A stretch of 22,279 nt of DNA from an uncultured Prochlorococcus sp. (GTDB taxonomy: Bacteria; Cyanobacteriota; Cyanobacteriia; PCC-6307; Cyanobiaceae), in contig CACKJL010000013.1 of the NCBI GenBank assembly GCA_902600395.1, forward strand, positions 1-22,279, in the 5' to 3' direction. Made by a program: the position numbers and the translations under genes. The notes under the pieces are model-generated. The model searched no databases and was not told the origin of the DNA. It worked only from the letters and a program-made list of their open reading frames with translations. Positions 5,865 through 13,799 of this stretch are shown here, in pieces. Each line of letters begins with the position of its first letter. The stretch's first letter is position 1.

Positions 5865-7436
5865 ATGGAATTAACACTATGGACATATGAAGGACCACCA
5901 CATGTTGGTGCCATGAGAATTGCCTCGTCAATGAAAGACATTCATTATGTGCTTCACGCCCCCCAAGGAGATACATATGCAGATCTTCTCTTTACAATGA
6001 TCGAGAGAAGGGGGCAAAGACCTCCAGTAACTTATACAACTTTTCAAGCTAGAGACCTTGGAGGCGATACAGCTGAATTAGTTAAGAAAAATATTAAGGA
6101 AGCGGTTGAAAGATTTAAACCCAAAACTCTTTTAGTCGGAGAAAGTTGCACTGCAGAACTAATCCAAGACCAACCTGGAGCTCTTGCGAAAGGGATGGGG
6201 TTTGATATGCCGATTGTGAATCTTGAATTACCTGCTTATAGCAAGAAAGAAAATTGGGGGGCCTCAGAAACCTTTTATCAATTAACAAGAACCCTTTTAA
6301 AGGAAAAAGTAAGCTATTCAGAGAAAATAAGTCCTCTAAGGTGGAAGGAATTTGGGCGTAGACCAAAAGTCAATATACTTGGTCCTTCATTACTAGGATT
6401 TAGATGCAGAGATGATGTAATCGAAATCCAACGCATACTTTCAGAGCAAGGAGTAGATACAAACGTAGTTGCGCCATTAGGTGCTAGTCCAGATGATATT
6501 GAAAGACTAATTGATGCTGAAATAAATATTTGTCTTTATCCAGAAATTGCGGAAGCATCATGCGAATGGCTTAAACGGAACTTTGGAATGGAATATACAA
6601 ACACTATTCCAATTGGAATAAAAAATACAATTGAGTTTATAAATGAAGTTCATAAGAAATTAGATCTTCCTTTGACGAATAAAAAAGAATTAGAAAATAA
6701 ATCAAAGCTTCCTTGGTACTCAAAATCAGTTGACTCAAATTATTTGACGGGCAAAAGAGTTTTTATTTTTGGTGATGGAACACATGCAATTGCAGCAGCC
6801 AAAATTGCCAAGGAAGAATTGGGTTTTGAAGTAGTGGGTCTTGGAACATACAGCAGGGAGATGGCCAGGCAAGTAAGAGCAACTGCAAAAGATCTAAATC
6901 TAGAAGCTCTGATAACTAACAATTATCTAGAAGTGGAAGATGCTATGAAAAAAGCCTCCCCTGAACTAGTTTTAGGGACCCAAATGGAGAGGCATAGTTC
7001 AAAAAGACTCGGCATTCCATGCTCAGTAATTAGTACTCCAATGCATGTTCAAGATGTTCCTGCAAGATATAGCCCTCAAATGGGATGGGAAGGAGCAAAT
7101 GTGATTTTTGATGACTGGGTACATCCCCTAATGATGGGCTTAGAAGAGCATCTTATTGATATGTTCAAACATGACTTTGAGTTTGTTGATGGTCATCAAA
7201 GCCATTTAGGGCATACAGCCACAAAAACAGAAGATTTTGTAAATTCTGAGGATAAAGAAAGTAAAAATATTAAGGAAGGAATTATCTGGACTGAATCTGG
7301 TAGAGCTGAATTAACAAAAGTTCCATTTTTTGTGAGAGGTAAAGTCAAAACAAATACTGAAAAATACGCAATCTTGAGGGGAATCCCAGAAATAAGTGAT
7401 GAAACCCTTTACGATGCTAAAGCATATTTCAGTTAA
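5865..7436 (+). CDS. chlB: Light-independent protochlorophyllide reductase subunit B
   Basis: ChlB pairs with ChlN in the DPOR catalytic component, binds protochlorophyllide, and donates the unusual aspartate ligand to the 4Fe-4S cluster. D36 is visible in APQGDTYADLL, at the position known for that ligand. The 523-residue protein has the nitrogenase-like fold over about 1-420; D290 in WYSKSVDSNYLTG lies where the catalytic aspartate of bacterial BchB is expected (inference from the surrounding motif). The C-terminus, about 465-515 (ESGRAELTKVPFFVRGK onward), is the small DPOR-specific POR_C domain. It starts 6 bases after chlN and is followed by a 191-base spacer before chlL. Confidence 0.97.
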   Translation: MELTLWTYEGPPHVGAMRIASSMKDIHYVLHAPQGDTYADLLFTMIERRGQRPPVTYTTFQARDLGGDTAELVKKNIKEAVERFKPKTLLVGESCTAELIQDQPGALAKGMGFDMPIVNLELPAYSKKENWGASETFYQLTRTLLKEKVSYSEKISPLRWKEFGRRPKVNILGPSLLGFRCRDDVIEIQRILSEQGVDTNVVAPLGASPDDIERLIDAEINICLYPEIAEASCEWLKRNFGMEYTNTIPIGIKNTIEFINEVHKKLDLPLTNKKELENKSKLPWYSKSVDSNYLTGKRVFIFGDGTHAIAAAKIAKEELGFEVVGLGTYSREMARQVRATAKDLNLEALITNNYLEVEDAMKKASPELVLGTQMERHSSKRLGIPCSVISTPMHVQDVPARYSPQMGWEGANVIFDDWVHPLMMGLEEHLIDMFKHDFEFVDGHQSHLGHTATKTEDFVNSEDKESKNIKEGIIWTESGRAELTKVPFFVRGKVKTNTEKYAILRGIPEISDETLYDAKAYFS

Positions 7437-7627
7437 ATTTTTACTAACAAACTATAATTAAGTCATGAGTATTTTCACTCATAATCTAATAGATTTAATC
7501 CTAAAAATTCAGTTATAAGAACATATTACCTACTTTTAATACAATTAAATACATATTTGTTTAGAAACATATTTCATGTGTATTTACGCTGCAAGAATAT
7601 AAATAATAATGTGTTTTTAAGCTTTAA
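7437..7627 (+). promoter_or_regulatory. chlB-chlL spacer with likely chlL promoter
   Basis: This AT-rich spacer has TATAAT at 7453-7458, a 6-bp hairpin (ATGAGT 7465-7470 with ACTCAT 7477-7482, 6-base loop), three copies of ACATATT (starting at 7521, 7551 and 7567), and TATAAA at 7598-7603 close to chlL. The hairpin may end or stabilise the chlNB message. TATAAA is a possible -10 for chlL. None of these is certain. Confidence 0.3.
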
Positions 7628-8515
7628 ATGACAAGTACTATAAATAGACCTCTTGATGGAGAAGGAAGTGTTCAAGTAAAGCAAGATCCAAAAATTAATA
7701 TTGAAGAAGGGGCTTTAGTTATTGCCGTATATGGGAAGGGTGGCATAGGGAAATCAACTACATCATCAAACCTTTCTGCAGCGTTCTCAAAATTAGGCAA
7801 AAAGGTTCTTCAAATTGGATGTGATCCGAAACACGATAGCACTTTCACTTTGACGCACAAAATGGTTCCTACAGTTATCGATATTCTCGAAGAGGTAGAT
7901 TTTCATAGCGAAGAACTGAGGCCAACAGATTTCATGTTTGAAGGTTTTAATGGCGTAATGTGCGTCGAAAGTGGTGGTCCTCCTGCGGGAACAGGGTGCG
8001 GGGGTTACGTAACCGGCCAGACAGTTAAACTATTAAAAGAACATCATTTATTGGAAGATACTGACGTTGTTATTTTTGATGTCCTTGGAGATGTCGTTTG
8101 TGGGGGATTTGCAGCTCCACTGCAACATGCAAATTACTGTCTAATTGTTACTGCCAATGACTTTGATTCAATATTCGCTATGAATAGAATAGTCTCTGCG
8201 ATCAAAGCAAAAGCAAAAAATTATAAAGTCAGATTAGGTGGTGTAGTCGCAAATAGATCAAAAGATACAGACCAAATTGATAAATTCAATGAAAGAACAG
8301 GCCTAAAAACTATGGCCCACTTTAAAGATGTCGACGCCATAAGAAGATCAAGACTAAAAAAATGTACCATTTTTGAAATGGAACCAACTGAAGATGTAAT
8401 TGAAGTTCAAAATGAATATTTATCTCTCGCCAAAAATATGCTTGAAAACGTAGAACCTTTAGAAGGGAATCCACTTAAAGATAGAGAAATTTTTGATTTA
8501 TTAGGATTTGATTAG
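7628..8515 (+). CDS. chlL: Light-independent protochlorophyllide reductase ATPase subunit L
   Basis: ChlL is the NifH-like iron protein of DPOR; the homodimer binds ATP and one 4Fe-4S cluster and passes electrons to ChlN-ChlB. The 295-residue product shows the P-loop YGKGGIGKSTT (36-44) and the two cluster cysteines C124 (GTGCGG) and C158 (VVCGGFA). The first about 28 residues form the polar N-terminal extension common in cyanobacterial ChlL, and the protein ends LLGFD. It begins with ATG 191 bases after chlB and ends 6 bases from the convergent por gene. The cluster is oxygen-sensitive in this family, so keeping it next to light-dependent por gives the cell both routes. Confidence 0.98.
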   Translation: MTSTINRPLDGEGSVQVKQDPKINIEEGALVIAVYGKGGIGKSTTSSNLSAAFSKLGKKVLQIGCDPKHDSTFTLTHKMVPTVIDILEEVDFHSEELRPTDFMFEGFNGVMCVESGGPPAGTGCGGYVTGQTVKLLKEHHLLEDTDVVIFDVLGDVVCGGFAAPLQHANYCLIVTANDFDSIFAMNRIVSAIKAKAKNYKVRLGGVVANRSKDTDQIDKFNERTGLKTMAHFKDVDAIRRSRLKKCTIFEMEPTEDVIEVQNEYLSLAKNMLENVEPLEGNPLKDREIFDLLGFD

Positions 8516-8535
8516 CTTAAATTAATCTAATCCTA
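8502..8535. terminator. Inverted repeat at the chlL-por junction, possible two-way terminator
   Basis: Bases 8502-8515 and 8522-8535 form a 14-position stem with one T-T mismatch (8509/8528) and a G-T end pair (8515/8522), around a 6-base loop. It spans both stop codons. The arms also encode the ends of both proteins (GFD stop and GLD stop). No strong T-tract follows on the plus strand; on the minus strand the following sequence is AT-rich. It may end transcription from both sides, but the symmetry could come partly from coding constraint. Confidence 0.4.
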
Positions 8536-9526
8536 CCAATTGGCTTGTTAAATCATAAGTTTGTTTAGAGGTCTTCGTATCAATTATTCTTTTTGACAAC
8601 TTTTGAGAAAAAGCTTTTCTGCCAGTTTTTTGACGATTTCCCCAGCTCCAATGGACTGATGGTTTAGCAAATTCTTTATAAGTTGCCACTTGAGCGACTC
8701 TCTCTCCTGCCAATCTTTGTGACACATATCCTTTTGTTATGAATTTCTGAAATATCGGGAAAAGAAATCTAAATAACCAAGGTGTATCTCTAAAGAGTTT
8801 TGTATCAGCAACACATCCTGGATATAGAGAATTTACAATAATCTTCTCGGCAGGATATCTTTTTGATAATTCCTGTACAGTCACCATATTGCAAAGTTTA
8901 CTATCCTTGTAAGCCTTACCAGGTTTGAATTTCTTTCCATTCGCCATACTTATTGGAGATAAAAAACCATTTTTGAATCCAGCTAAATCTCCCAAATCAG
9001 CTGGGGCAGGGATGGGGATCCTTCCTCCAAGTTCTGAATAATTAGCCGTAACAGTCCCTAATACTGTAATTCTTGGCTTGAATAAAGTTGATTTACCATT
9101 TAAAACAATTTCTCTTTCAGAAGATAAAATATTTTCTATAAGAAGGTTTATCATAAGAAAATGCCCAAAATGATTTACTGCCATAGAGTTTTCAAACCCC
9201 TGAGGAGACCTTTCAGGTCTCTTTAGTCTCGGCTTATAAACTGCTGCATTACAAATAAGAGAATTTATTGGCCTTTTAAATCTTTCTAATATTTCATCGC
9301 AACCTTTTCTCACATCATCCAAGTTAGAAAGATCTATTTCTATAAAGTGAACATTTTTAACTTCCTCCTTTGTCAAGAATTCCTCAGCTTTTTTTATAGC
9401 TCTTTTATTTGATCGATTAACAGCTATAACCTCCCATCCAAATCTTAATAGAGGTTTTAGAGTATTTAATCCAACTCCTGAAGTTGTTCCTGTTATTAGG
9501 ACTAAACCCTTAATGTTCTTACTCAC
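8522..9526 (-). CDS. por: Light-dependent protochlorophyllide oxidoreductase (LPOR)
   Basis: An NADPH-dependent short-chain dehydrogenase-type enzyme that reduces protochlorophyllide to chlorophyllide when light is absorbed. The chosen product is 334 residues. It shows the nucleotide motif TGTTSGVG (12-19), NAAVY (93-97), the catalytic tyrosine-lysine pair in YKDSK (Y206, K210), the LPOR-specific segment between them (GRIPIPAPADLGDL and following) and a conserved cysteine in PGCVADT (C238). No ATG is available; GTG at 9526 gives MSKNIKGLVLITG and is preferred to a TTG two codons earlier. It converges with chlL, 6 bases between stops. The same-strand gene upstream ends 54 bases away. Confidence 0.96.
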   Translation of the reverse strand: MSKNIKGLVLITGTTSGVGLNTLKPLLRFGWEVIAVNRSNKRAIKKAEEFLTKEEVKNVHFIEIDLSNLDDVRKGCDEILERFKRPINSLICNAAVYKPRLKRPERSPQGFENSMAVNHFGHFLMINLLIENILSSEREIVLNGKSTLFKPRITVLGTVTANYSELGGRIPIPAPADLGDLAGFKNGFLSPISMANGKKFKPGKAYKDSKLCNMVTVQELSKRYPAEKIIVNSLYPGCVADTKLFRDTPWLFRFLFPIFQKFITKGYVSQRLAGERVAQVATYKEFAKPSVHWSWGNRQKTGRKAFSQKLSKRIIDTKTSKQTYDLTSQLVGLD

Positions 9527-9580
9527 TAGCAAAAAAGTTAATAGAAAAATATAAAGTAGAATGATTCAAGATCATCCTTA

Positions 9581-9928
9581 TCAACGCCATATTACTCTGA
9601 TAATGTCCCTAGAAATTATTTGATCCTGATCCTTCATAAATCTTTGCTCACCTTCAGAAGATAATAAATCATCAAACTTATTCGTTAAAACATTAAATCT
9701 ATATTTTTCGTAAGAAAATGAGTCTTCAATTTCCCTTAATCTGGTCAACCTTACTTTAGAGCTATAGCCAAGTTTAATAAGGCTTATTATTGCTAAAAGC
9801 GAAAAGCTAATTTTTATAATTAAAAAAATTAGTTTTACAAAGTTATCCTGTTTCTCTTGTCTTTTTATAAAAGCAGAAGCTAAATATTTTTTGTAAAAAA
9901 TTCTATTTTTATAAAAAGATTTTGACAA
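9581..9928 (-). CDS. Hypothetical single-span membrane protein with coiled coil
   Basis: I do not recognise this 115-residue protein by family. It has a basic N-terminus (about 1-30, rich in K, R and Y), one strong membrane segment (about 31-53, VKLIFLIIKISFSLLAIISL), and then a charged, probably coiled-coil region (about 57-105). That topology resembles the FtsB/FtsL/DivIC group of small division proteins, but many unrelated proteins share it, so the likeness is only structural. The apparent start is TTG; the frame has a TGA seven codons earlier and no ATG near the N-terminus. It lies between psaM and por on the same strand and may be co-transcribed with por. Confidence 0.6.
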   Translation of the reverse strand: MSKSFYKNRIFYKKYLASAFIKRQEKQDNFVKLIFLIIKISFSLLAIISLIKLGYSSKVRLTRLREIEDSFSYEKYRFNVLTNKFDDLLSSEGEQRFMKDQDQIISRDIIRVIWR

Positions 9929-9948
9929 AGTAAGTACTTGATATTTTC

Positions 9949-9968
9949 ACTGAATAAATCAATTCAGT
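9949..9968. repeat. Small hairpin downstream of psaM
   Basis: ACTGAAT (9949-9955) and ATTCAGT (9962-9968) form a 7-bp stem with a 6-base loop, between psaM and the small membrane protein gene. There is no T-tract, so it is a weak terminator candidate; it may be a stabilising hairpin at the end of the short psaM message. Confidence 0.3.
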
Positions 9969-10014
9969 CATACTATATTATTACCTTATGTATTTTAAAT
10001 TATCTAATAAACTT

Positions 10015-10119
10015 TTAGTTCCTACCTAAACTAATTCCTAGTCTTAGTGCTAAAACTCCTGCATGCATAACGACTATAAGGCTTAATGCAATAAGATTTA
10101 TTGTTTGAGTTGGCTCCAT
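10015..10119 (-). CDS. psaM: Photosystem I reaction centre subunit XII (PsaM)
   Basis: PsaM is a one-helix thylakoid membrane subunit of photosystem I, near the trimer interface. The 34-residue product starts MEPTQTINLIALSLIVV and ends LRLGISLGRN, with a single membrane helix over about residues 7-28. This matches cyanobacterial PsaM in length and sequence. The ATG is at 10117-10119 and the TAA at 10015-10017. It is short enough to be missed by simple gene calling. A weak hairpin (TCTCC 10143-10147 with GGAGA 10158-10162) lies in its leader. Its neighbours are chlorophyll genes, consistent with a photosynthesis cluster. Confidence 0.94.
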   Translation of the reverse strand: MEPTQTINLIALSLIVVMHAGVLALRLGISLGRN

Positions 10120-10220
10120 GGTAAAAAAATTATTTTCTATATTCTCCACCGAAAAGAGGAGATTTGAAACACTATTACAAAATGATGTTACGTAATTAAC
10201 AAATTGAAAGAAAATTTTTA

Positions 10221-10976
10221 TTGAAAATTATCATAAAAAAACCTACAAAGTTAATTTTGGGAATAGAAAATCAGGCTTTAATTTTTTCGACAAATAATTT
10301 ACCTGGATTTGATCAAATGGCTTTAGATTTAAATTCTTTAGATCAGACAATATCGAATCCTGAAATAATTCTCACATTGAGGTTCTACTATTGGAAAGGA
10401 GATTGGCTTTCAATTGGATATCACCAAAAAGACATTCCTGTTCATTGGGAAAATTTAATATCAAATGGGGAAATTAATATTGTTAGACGTCCCTCTGGCG
10501 GGGGAGCTGTTTTGCATTCAGGAGGCATAACATACGCGTTAACATTCAAGAAAACTTACTATGAAGAATTCAGTTATGAAATGGTTAATAATTGGTTAAT
10601 TAAAAGTTTTAGGGAATTAGGTCTAAAATTACAATATGGTAATTTACGAAAATCACACATTAAAACAAATTGTTTTGGGACTTCATTAATTTCTGATTTA
10701 GTTGATCAAGATGGTTTTAAGAGAATAGGAAGTGCTCAATTCCGTAAAAAAGGTGCATTCCTTCAACATGGAGAGATTCAAACAAACCCTTCAAAAGATT
10801 TGTGGTTCAAATTATTTAAAGAAGAAGCCCCCTCAAAAGTAAAATTAGAACTAACAAATGATGAAATAGTTCAACATTTAAGAAATTCATTCCTCAAGGA
10901 TAAATCAAATATAAATTTCAAAAATATTGCGATAGATAATAATAATATTAGAAAATTTTATAACACGAATTATTAA
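10221..10976 (+). CDS. Lipoate/biotin protein ligase family protein (LplA-like)
   Basis: A member of the biotin/lipoate A/B ligase fold family, which transfers lipoyl, octanoyl or biotinyl groups to acceptor lysines. The 251-residue product carries the core motif RRPSGGGAVLH (89-99) and the adenylate/acyl-site motif FKRIGSAQ...LQHGEI (about 166-186), with K167 at the expected lysine. These fix the family but not the acyl substrate; a lipoate or octanoate role is likely. The start is uncertain: TTG at 10221 is the only conventional start near the beginning, and there is no ATG in the first 32 codons. The stop overlaps that of the convergent M50 protease gene. Confidence 0.85.
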   Translation: MKIIIKKPTKLILGIENQALIFSTNNLPGFDQMALDLNSLDQTISNPEIILTLRFYYWKGDWLSIGYHQKDIPVHWENLISNGEINIVRRPSGGGAVLHSGGITYALTFKKTYYEEFSYEMVNNWLIKSFRELGLKLQYGNLRKSHIKTNCFGTSLISDLVDQDGFKRIGSAQFRKKGAFLQHGEIQTNPSKDLWFKLFKEEAPSKVKLELTNDEIVQHLRNSFLKDKSNINFKNIAIDNNNIRKFYNTNY

Positions 10977-12196
10977 AGATCTCCTTTCTGCCTCATTGAA
11001 TTAATTATTTTTGGCAATTCAATTCCTAAGGGATAATGATTTTTAAAGTTTAATTTGTTAGCAATCTCTGAAGGCAAATTAAACCCTAATTTATTCAGTA
11101 CAAAGTTTCCAATTTTTGACCTATCAATTATCCCTAAAGGGATATCTGCGGCATTGAAGACCAATAAAAAACCTTCGTTTGTTTCTTCCAGTCTCTCTAT
11201 AGTTTCCCATAATTTATCATTACAAGATACACTAACAAAACTATCGATTGGTTTCTTAAAATCTCCAACAAAGTTTCTTTCCCATTTCTTTAAGGGAACA
11301 GTTTTTAAAATATTCTCATCAACAAAACCAGTCCATCTACCATTATTCGTAACAAAAAAATATTTATCTGATGCATCCTTTTTATTTCTTATTAACTTAT
11401 TAAATTCTGAGAAATCAGCATCGTATTCAATTTTCCTCAAAGGCTTTAATTTAATCTCAGAAACTTTACTAAATTTAAGTATATTTTCAATTTTAAAAAA
11501 TTGACTTTCAGATTTTGAAGAATTTACTCCAAACAAGCCCAAAAAAGAAAGAATAAAACCAAAATAAAAGTTAAATCTAAATAAACAAACTACCCCAAAA
11601 AATAGAACACAAAAAGATAGAATTAAATTTAGTTTATTGAGGAAATTTCTTCCTTTATTTTTACTTCCTGAGAAATGCCAAATAATACTTTTTAATAAAT
11701 TTCCGCCATCTAAAGAACCAATTGGAAGCAAATTTAAGAAACCTAATAATAAATTAAATATACCTACTCTAGAAATTACATTAACTGCTATCTGTTCTTG
11801 AAATGCAATTTTATTAGTTATCGTGAGTAGGATTAATGCTGTACCAAAACATAAAATAGGCCTAACAATTGCAATTTTTATATTACCTAAAGCAGTTTGG
11901 CAATACTTTTCTATTTGTAGAATTGCTCCAAGAAAATAAAAAGTAATTTTTTTTATTTTTACACCCTGATTAAGAGAAACAAAAGTATGAAAAACCTCAT
12001 GAAAAATAATTGAAGATAATAAGAAAAAAGAAGTTAAAAATCCTATAATCCAAGCTTCTTTAATATTGTAAATATCACCTGAAGTTAAATTAACCTGATT
12101 ACTTATACTCCATGTGAATAAAAAGAGAATAGCAAACCAATAAGGATGAACTTTAAAGGGGATTCCCCATATTTTAAAAATTTGCCAACTTCTCAA
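10973..12196 (-). CDS. M50-family membrane metalloprotease with CBS-like region
   Basis: A site-2-type intramembrane protease, expected to cut membrane-bound regulators or shed peptides. The 407-residue protein starts RSWQIFKIWGIPFKVHPYW, as in the Rip/M50 subgroup. The zinc motif HEVFH (H66, E67, H70) lies in a membrane segment, and the third ligand is in NLLPIGSLDGG (about 155-165, D163). About six membrane segments span residues 18-224. The remaining about 180 residues are soluble and resemble a CBS-type domain pair (VDENILKTVPL and IDSFVSVSCNDKLWETIERLEE); this part is more divergent. The start is TTG at 12196. The gene is divergent from trpF (56 bases) and its stop overlaps the preceding plus-strand gene by 4 bases. 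The substrate is unknown. Confidence 0.9.
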   Translation of the reverse strand: MRSWQIFKIWGIPFKVHPYWFAILFLFTWSISNQVNLTSGDIYNIKEAWIIGFLTSFFLLSSIIFHEVFHTFVSLNQGVKIKKITFYFLGAILQIEKYCQTALGNIKIAIVRPILCFGTALILLTITNKIAFQEQIAVNVISRVGIFNLLLGFLNLLPIGSLDGGNLLKSIIWHFSGSKNKGRNFLNKLNLILSFCVLFFGVVCLFRFNFYFGFILSFLGLFGVNSSKSESQFFKIENILKFSKVSEIKLKPLRKIEYDADFSEFNKLIRNKKDASDKYFFVTNNGRWTGFVDENILKTVPLKKWERNFVGDFKKPIDSFVSVSCNDKLWETIERLEETNEGFLLVFNAADIPLGIIDRSKIGNFVLNKLGFNLPSEIANKLNFKNHYPLGIELPKIINSMRQKGDL

Positions 12197-12252
12197 AAAT
12201 AATCTCCGCTATATTTATTAATAATATTAATCTTACATATCAGAATAATTAT

Positions 12253-12909
12253 ATGCCTAAGACTAATACCTTAATTAAAATTTGTGGCCTAACGTCAGAA
12301 GAACAAGCTCTTCAAGTCGCAAAATTAGGAGCACATGCTATTGGCATTATTTCAGTGAAAGAGTCACCAAGATATATATCGGCTGAAATTAAGAAAAAAA
12401 TTTTTCAAACCTTAGAAAAGTTTCATCCAAAAATCGAGAGGGTATCAGTTGTACAAAATTGTCCAATAGAATTAATTATTAAAAATTTCTTAGGAAACCC
12501 TAGTGAAACTATCATTCAATTACATGGAGATGAAGATATTGATTACTGCAAAAAAATAAGGGAAAAAATTCCCAATATTGGCCTATGGAAGGCTTTTAGA
12601 ATAAAAACTAAAAAGGATATAGATAAAATAAAGCCTTTTGAGGATTATGTAGATGCTATCCTACTTGATTCTTGGAATAAAGAGACTTATGGAGGTTCAG
12701 GGAAAAAAATAAAATCTACCTATTTAAAAAATCTCCAATTTAGTAAACCTTGGTGGTTAGCAGGTGGAATATCAATTGAATGGATTGATGAAATCCTTAC
12801 AGATATCAAACCTGATGGACTAGATATTTCAAGTAGTATTGAAATCTGTCCGGGTTTAAAAGATATTAAAAAAACAGAAGATCTTTTTAAGTTTTTAAGA
12901 AGTAATTAG
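12253..12909 (+). CDS. trpF: Phosphoribosylanthranilate isomerase
   Basis: TrpF isomerises N-(5-phosphoribosyl)anthranilate to CdRP in tryptophan synthesis. The 218-residue product is a TIM barrel with the expected features: KICGLT with the catalytic cysteine C11, the catalytic aspartate in AILLDSW (D139), the phosphate-binding GGSGKKI (about 147-153) and LAGGIS, and the C-terminal DGLDISSSIEICPGLKD. It begins with ATG. It stands alone here, without other trp genes, as is usual in cyanobacteria. The stop overlaps that of the convergent folE by 4 bases. Confidence 0.95.
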   Translation: MPKTNTLIKICGLTSEEQALQVAKLGAHAIGIISVKESPRYISAEIKKKIFQTLEKFHPKIERVSVVQNCPIELIIKNFLGNPSETIIQLHGDEDIDYCKKIREKIPNIGLWKAFRIKTKKDIDKIKPFEDYVDAILLDSWNKETYGGSGKKIKSTYLKNLQFSKPWWLAGGISIEWIDEILTDIKPDGLDISSSIEICPGLKDIKKTEDLFKFLRSN

Positions 12910-13646
12910 TAATTATTAGAAGCCGACTGCTGTTTGACAAGCTCAAAAAATTCTTGTTTTAAACTTAAATCGTGTCTAAAATCGCCTCTAACCACAGAAT
13001 TAATCATACTTGTATTTGGTTCTTTGACTCCCCTCCACTTCATACAATAATGTTGAGCCTTCACAATAATGCCTAAACCTTTAGGTTCACACAGTTTTTC
13101 AATTTCATCTGCAAGGATCATTACAGCTTCTTCCTGAATATGAGGTCTTGAAAAAACCCAATCAGCAACTCTCGCAAATTTTGAAAGTCCTATGACTTTA
13201 TTTCCAGGTTTAATACCTATCCAACACTCTCCAAGAATTGGAACTAAGTGATGTGAACATGCAGATCTGACCGAAATTGGACCAACTGTATAAATTTCAT
13301 CAAGATTCTTGTCATTAGGGAAACTTGTAACTTTAGGTTGTTCATGATATCTGCCTTTAAAAACTTCATTTAGGTACATTTTTGAAACTCTTTCAGCAGT
13401 TTCTTGAGTATTATGATCATTCTCAACATCAATTACGAGGGACTTTAATAAGTCTTTAACTCTTGAGGCTACTTCTTTTTCTAAAATTTCTAATTCACCA
13501 GGATTTATAAAATCAGAAATATTATCGTTAGCGCTAAATCTTGTACCAGAATTCTTAATTCTATCTCTTATAATTTCAGAAATTAATTTATTAGTAATCT
13601 GGTCGTCAAAGTTTTTAATATTATCGTTGGGTAATGTAGAGGTCAT
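12906..13646 (-). CDS. folE: GTP cyclohydrolase I
   Basis: FolE converts GTP to 7,8-dihydroneopterin triphosphate, the first step of folate and pterin synthesis. The 246-residue protein shows the zinc ligands C130 and H133 in SACSHHLVPILGE and C201 in AQHYCMKWRGV; the 71-residue gap between the cysteines matches the E. coli enzyme. Other conserved parts are VIGLSKFARVADW and SRPHIQEE. The first about 45 residues are a polar extension of low conservation. It starts with ATG. TATAGT at 13720-13715 (minus), about 70 bases upstream of the start, is a reasonable -10 candidate. The 153-base gap from the upstream dehydrogenase gene suggests its own promoter. Confidence 0.96.
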   Translation of the reverse strand: MTSTLPNDNIKNFDDQITNKLISEIIRDRIKNSGTRFSANDNISDFINPGELEILEKEVASRVKDLLKSLVIDVENDHNTQETAERVSKMYLNEVFKGRYHEQPKVTSFPNDKNLDEIYTVGPISVRSACSHHLVPILGECWIGIKPGNKVIGLSKFARVADWVFSRPHIQEEAVMILADEIEKLCEPKGLGIIVKAQHYCMKWRGVKEPNTSMINSVVRGDFRHDLSLKQEFFELVKQQSASNNY

Positions 13647-13799
13647 AAAATTTTAAACAGAAAATTGTATGCAACTTAATTAACTGTATCTTCCAAAAGC
13701 TTAATTGCTCATATACTATATCACATTCTCTAGTTCAATCGGGTTCAAATAGCACTAAAAAAATCACTGTTTTAAGGTTAATTAGATATAAAGTAATGT

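Noticed and set aside
11055..11504. A 149-codon plus-strand open frame opposite the M50 protease gene.
   Set aside because: It lies wholly inside a gene with clear protease motifs and shows no family features; it mirrors the coding strand.
13731..13750. tRNA T-arm-like GGGTTCAAAT with a repeated GTTCAA upstream of folE.
   Set aside because: The pairing bases that should follow the T loop are absent, and no anticodon or acceptor stem can be placed around it.
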